Shown here: one piece after another, positions 61,027-64,000 of the stretch
Position numbering within the stretch: position 1 is the stretch's first letter
Layout of the letters: every line of letters begins with the position of its first letter
Assembly: GCA_031553505.1 (NCBI GenBank)
Contig: JAVBLP010000004.1
Location: 62,001 to 126,000 of the forward strand
Reading direction: 5' to 3'
DNA: 64,000 nt
Source of the DNA: JAVBLP01 sp031553505
Lineage (GTDB): Bacteria > Elusimicrobiota > Endomicrobiia > Endomicrobiales > Endomicrobiaceae
The notes under the pieces: generated by a model
Seen by the model: only the letters and a program-made list of their open reading frames with translations
The model's database searches: none
Told to the model about the DNA's origin: nothing
Program-made: the position numbers and the translations under genes

Positions 61027-61293
61027 TTAGTCTGCGATTATAATTGTTTCAGTTGTGCCGGGCTGTTGTTCAATACTGGTTTTGCCGGGGTTTGAAAATT
61101 TTTCCGCCAGATACATTGAAAGTTTTGTCAAGAAGAATGCGTCATCATCTTTTGATTTTTTATTGCCGTTTTCCGCGAAAACTCCGGCGGAATTTGCCAA
61201 GGCAGGCTGGAATGCAAACGCGCAAACAAATATAAGCACGGCAAAAACCGCAATGGCGGCGTATAAATTGTTTTTTTGAGTTGAGCGGTTCAT
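61027..61293 (-). CDS. Small membrane-anchored protein between RDD genes
   Basis: 88 aa. Residues 11-33 form a hydrophobic helix (YAAIAVFAVLIFVCAFAF), possibly an uncleaved anchor or signal ending ALA, followed by an acidic and Lys-rich linker (NKKSKDDDAFF) and a polar tail. Its ATG overlaps the stop of the upstream RDD gene (ATGA), so it is translated with it and is a real gene despite its size. No family recognised; a partner subunit of the RDD proteins is possible. Confidence 0.65.
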   Translation of the reverse strand: MNRSTQKNNLYAAIAVFAVLIFVCAFAFQPALANSAGVFAENGNKKSKDDDAFFLTKLSMYLAEKFSNPGKTSIEQQPGTTETIIIAD

Positions 61294-62411
61294 TCAATTT
61301 CCGTTTTTATAATTTCTACCGAGTACATCGCTTTTTCTATAAACGGCATCGCTGATTCTTTACCCGATGAGCCGTGGATGACCCAGAATTTGTCCGGCGC
61401 TTCCCGTATTACGGCAATTTTGTCAAAAATTCCATAGGTGTCTTGGTTCATCGTTTCGGCAAACCGCTGTACGCTTGCCAGTTTGCCGGGAAGTTCCGCG
61501 GGTTTTACCCTTACGGCAGCCAAAGAATCAAAGCCTGAATATTTTGCCGTTTCAACTGTAAACTCTTCCTGCGGCGCCTGCCTGCCGGTTGCGCCAATAT
61601 GCGCCATGCCGTATTTTTCCATTATGTTCTGAAGAGATGTTTTAGAATTAAGCGTTATATATTGTATTTCAAAATTGAAAGGGGTAGTCATGTAGTTATA
61701 AATAATTATATCAGCAATATTTTCTGATTCATTTTTCAATGAGTTTTCTTTTTCCAAATCTCTTTTAGGGGTAAAGGGCAGATCAATTGTAACAAATATA
61801 TCGGCAAAATTTCTTTTGGGCCATGTTAAAGAAGAAGCGTTTGTTTTGTTTTGCATCGCGGCTACGGTTTCGATACTTTTAAACGTCATGCCTTCTTTAG
61901 CCGCGAATGAAAATATAAAAATTAAAAACGCTATGCAGCAAATGCCTGCGGTTATGATAACCGCCGTAATAATTTTTAAAGCCTTTTCATTGGCTGCCGC
62001 CGTTTCCGTTTTGTTTATAACATAGCTTCTTGCCGCGAAGTCATGAAGATTTTGCTTCTTTTTTGTGAAAATGCAGATAAAAAACAGAAAAGGCAAAAAC
62101 GTGGAAATATCTTTAATAACAGCCCTTGTAAGAGCACGCGGAAAATTTAATCTGCCGCCGTCCGCGGTTACGGCCTTTATCCCCATTACTATTTTTCCGG
62201 GAGTCGCCTGCCTTTGCGAGCTCTCAAATAATGCCGAATACAGTATAAAGATGATTATTGCCGCCGCCTGCGAAAAAACAACCGTAAACAGCATGCCTGA
62301 AGCGGTATCTTCCGAAGGCACAAAAGCCATTACGATTGAAACGCCGAAATACACAACGATGCAGTCTATGAAAAAAGCCAAAAAGCGTTTTGAAAAACTT
62401 GCATAACCCAT
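61290..62411 (-). CDS. RDD-family membrane protein, first paralogue
   Basis: 373 aa. FSKRFLAFFIDCIVVYFGVS opens the RDD domain, ESSQRQATPGKIVMGIKAVTADGGRLNFPRALTRAV completes it, and an extra helix (about 160-185) leads to the soluble C-terminal domain WPKRNFADIFVTIDLPFTPKRDLEKEN. First gene of the cluster RDD-small-RDD-RDD-flavoprotein, with overlaps or gaps under 25 bp, so they form one operon. The GGAGTCTC site precedes the ATG. Confidence 0.8.
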   Translation of the reverse strand: MGYASFSKRFLAFFIDCIVVYFGVSIVMAFVPSEDTASGMLFTVVFSQAAAIIIFILYSALFESSQRQATPGKIVMGIKAVTADGGRLNFPRALTRAVIKDISTFLPFLFFICIFTKKKQNLHDFAARSYVINKTETAAANEKALKIITAVIITAGICCIAFLIFIFSFAAKEGMTFKSIETVAAMQNKTNASSLTWPKRNFADIFVTIDLPFTPKRDLEKENSLKNESENIADIIIYNYMTTPFNFEIQYITLNSKTSLQNIMEKYGMAHIGATGRQAPQEEFTVETAKYSGFDSLAAVRVKPAELPGKLASVQRFAETMNQDTYGIFDKIAVIREAPDKFWVIHGSSGKESAMPFIEKAMYSVEIIKTEIE

Positions 62412-62771
62412 CAGGCGAGACTCCTTTAATAGCGGCAGTTTTGATTATAATATATTTCCTTTTTATTTAAAACACTTTTGTCTCTGCACCTTCTCCCTGA
62501 CAAGGGAGAGGTACATTTGTTATGTTTTTCCAAATAGAAAAAACCGGACATTTTTTGCCCGGTTTTTGTAAAAAAAGTCAGAAGTTAGGAATATGTAGTC
62601 AGTGTGTGCAGTTTTGCGCCGCAAAAATCGCCGCATCAGAATGACAAAACTTACTTATTTTTAAGTCATTTTTTTGTATTTCAAACTATTACTTATTAAT
62701 TATTACTTGCCTTTGCCATGCTTCTATGCGTCTATGCATCCACACATCGCTATTTTCATTATTACTTGCCG
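62412..62771. other. Intergenic region after jag with terminator and repeats
   Basis: No gene in 360 bp. CTTCTCCCTGACAAGGGAGAGG (62487-62508) is a short inverted repeat of a kind found in many genomes. The hairpin at 62539-62567 is listed separately. TTTTGCGCCGCAAAA (62611-62625) is a palindrome, followed by CAGAATGACA, and the AT-rich tail ACTATTACTTATTAATTATT occurs at 62685-62704. Confidence 0.5.
62539..62567 (-). terminator. Terminator hairpin downstream of jag
   Basis: AAAAACCGG and CCGGTTTTT are inverted around an 11-base loop, with A and T flanks. It lies about 200 bp beyond the jag stop and could also act on the plus strand, where no gene ends. Confidence 0.6.
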
Positions 62772-63449
62772 TTAAGCTGTTTTTTTTCCGGAAAGCTTTA
62801 TGCCGACTTTTCTTAATGAGCCTTCCCCTTCCGAAAAAGATTCTATTTTCGGGTTATCTTTCAAATACGTGTGCACTATTTTTCTTTCTTTGGCGCTCAT
62901 AGGGTCAAAACGGTAAATTTTACCCGTGCGGTTTACATATTCCACAGCTTTGTCCGCCATAATTTTTAAGCGTTCACTTTGTTTTGTCCTGTAGTTTTCG
63001 CAATCGAGATTAAGCTTGATTTTTGTATTTAAATCGTTATTTACGATAATTTGAGTTATGTACTCAAGGGCGTCAAGCGTCTGGCCGCCTTTGCCTATTA
63101 TAAAGCTGCTGTCGCCTGCGGCAATTTCCATGTTAATGCTGTCTTTAACAAAAGAAGATTTAAGAGATTTTAACGGTATACCCATTTTATCAATGATGTC
63201 TGAAAGGGTTTTTTCCGCTTTGGGGATAACTTTTTTGGGGTCCGCTTCAACCGTGACATTGTTTTTGCAGTCCGCGGCTGATGCGGATATAAGGACTGCC
63301 GCCGGTTTCGCGCCCATAAGCCCGAAAAGCCCCGTGGAGCCTTCATCAAGAATTTTAATTTCGGCTTTTTCCCTGCTGCAGCCGAGCTGTTCCAAACCTT
63401 TATTTATTGCTTCTTCAACTGTCTTGCCTTTTATTTCTATTTCCGGCAT
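62772..63449 (-). CDS. jag: Jag/KhpB RNA-binding protein
   Basis: 225 aa. Three domains: Jag-N (residues 1-52, IEIKGKTVEEAINKGLEQLG and the GLFGLMGAKPA turn), KH (about 85-155, with AAGDSSFIIGKGGQTLDALEYI holding the GxxG loop) and R3H (about 160-225, ending KIESFSEGEGSLRKVGIKL). Family proteins bind RNA and influence envelope synthesis. GAGGAAGAG lies before the ATG. Placement directly after yidC matches the conserved rnpA-yidC-jag-mnmE order. Confidence 0.94.
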   Translation of the reverse strand: MPEIEIKGKTVEEAINKGLEQLGCSREKAEIKILDEGSTGLFGLMGAKPAAVLISASAADCKNNVTVEADPKKVIPKAEKTLSDIIDKMGIPLKSLKSSFVKDSINMEIAAGDSSFIIGKGGQTLDALEYITQIIVNNDLNTKIKLNLDCENYRTKQSERLKIMADKAVEYVNRTGKIYRFDPMSAKERKIVHTYLKDNPKIESFSEGEGSLRKVGIKLSGKKTA

Positions 63450-63593
63450 GTCTCTTCCTCTTTTATTTTTTATGGCGGTCTTAAAGTTTTTGCCGCGGCT
63501 TTGTTGCGCGCCCCGCTAAAAACTTTAAAACCTAAAGAACTATGCTAAACCTGGAACTTTAAATACTTGTTGCTTATTAGTTATTACTTGCAG

Positions 63594-64000
63594 TTATGCG
63601 TGTTTCACTCTTGCGTTATCTTTCCTGATCACGAAGAACTGCAAAATCATCGATACTACGCTGTTTGTAAGCCAGTAAAGGACAAGCCCTGAAGGGAAAG
63701 TCCAGAACATAAACGTAAATATTACCGGTATTATGTACATTATTCTTCTTTGCGTCGGGTCTGAAGTCGCGGTTGTCATTTTCTGCTGTAAAAACATTCC
63801 GATACCCATTATTAAAGGAAGCAGATTAAGGTTAAAACCGCCAAGCTGCATAAACTGGTCAGCCGCGGATAGATCTTTTACCCATAAAATCCACGGTTCG
63901 CACCTTAATTCGTAAGCGTTGCGAAGCATCGTGAAAAACGCCCAGAAAATAGGCAGCTGCAAAAGCATGGGCAAACAGCCGCCAAGCGGGTTTACTTTCT
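63594..64000 (-). CDS. yidC: Membrane protein insertase YidC, C-terminal part
   Basis: The last 134 codons; the gene continues beyond the right edge. YidC inserts proteins into the inner membrane, alone or with Sec. The visible part begins KVNPLGGCLPMLLQLPIFWA, the conserved core after helix 2 (written here across two motifs: NPLGGCLP and LQLPIFWAFF), then GGFNLNLLPLIMGIGMFLQQK, DPTQRRIMYIIPVIFTFMFW and PSGLVLYWLTNSVVSMIL, which are TM3 to TM6 landmarks. After the stop lies an AT-rich tail motif. A start at 63974 is only an internal Met. Confidence 0.95.
   Translation of the reverse strand, partial: KVNPLGGCLPMLLQLPIFWAFFTMLRNAYELRCEPWILWVKDLSAADQFMQLGGFNLNLLPLIMGIGMFLQQKMTTATSDPTQRRIMYIIPVIFTFMFWTFPSGLVLYWLTNSVVSMILQFFVIRKDNARVKHA

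Noticed and set aside
1..64000. CRISPR arrays, tRNA or rRNA genes, prophage or insertion sequences
   Set aside because: No regular short direct repeats with spacers, no cloverleaf-like sequence or transposase/integrase was recognised by reading. A tRNA scan could still find one in the larger gaps.

Overview
The window is 64 kb of an AT-rich bacterial chromosome that includes the replication-origin neighbourhood. Read on the minus strand from the right-hand end, the order is yidC (partial), jag, an RDD-protein cluster, mnmE, rsmA, dnaA, dnaN, dciA, gyrB, gyrA. The organism looks like a Gram-negative anaerobe: there is an outer-membrane beta-barrel ending in Phe, several lipoproteins or secreted proteins, and a fused 2-hydroxyacyl-CoA dehydratase activase. 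I suspect Elusimicrobiota or a relative from overall gene content, but this is inference; no rRNA is present to prove it. No tRNA, rRNA, CRISPR array, transposase or prophage was recognised.

Layout. 1-3.2 kb: bioA (cut by the window edge, TTG start), bioD, a secreted unknown and a DapB-like oxidoreductase, all on minus. 3.3-13.3 kb: a GT87-like membrane glycosyltransferase, a 1417-aa CoA-dehydratase activase, a beta-barrel, a Pro/Ala-rich secreted protein and a DUF2339 membrane protein. 13.5-18 kb: alpha-amylase, a stand-alone MetH reactivation domain and metH. 18-26.6 kb: one gene for a 2892-aa secreted repeat protein. 26.8-30.5 kb: an MFS exporter, two lipoproteins and a DUF4097 protein. 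30.6-34.9 kb: a biotin operon bioB-fabG like-fabF like-bioF with a candidate BirA operator. 34.9-41.9 kb: hom, an aminotransferase, HU, trpB2, a short pyruvate kinase, a degenerate CDF-like protein and a ZIP transporter. 42-46.8 kb: ybaK, an ankyrin protein, a membrane-anchored PstS-like protein, a glycerol-1-phosphate dehydrogenase-like enzyme and a HAD phosphatase. 47-64 kb: the origin cluster and the RDD genes.

Main points of interest. (1) dnaA carries an in-frame TAG at codon 226, exactly where the family has a conserved Gln, although other genes here use TAG as a genuine stop. (2) The giant secreted protein has 13 copies of a 120-160 residue module interrupted by two copies of a 140-residue membrane module. 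(3) A dedicated beta-ketoacyl synthase and ketoreductase sit inside a BirA-type biotin operon, with no bioC, bioH, bioW, bioI or bioZ visible, suggesting a non-standard route to the pimeloyl chain. (4) There are several dispersed intergenic repeats, including two inverted copies of an element with a 45/46-identical core, and a family of AT-rich sequences placed just after stop codons. (5) Promoter -10 elements lying directly before start codons suggest some leaderless mRNAs.

Most genes run on the minus strand. Plus-strand genes are GT87, amylase/metH, MFS/lipoprotein and trpB2-pyk-CDF-ZIP. Start sites were moved inward from the longest open frame wherever a ribosome-binding site or signal peptide clearly favoured a later codon; this is stated in each entry.
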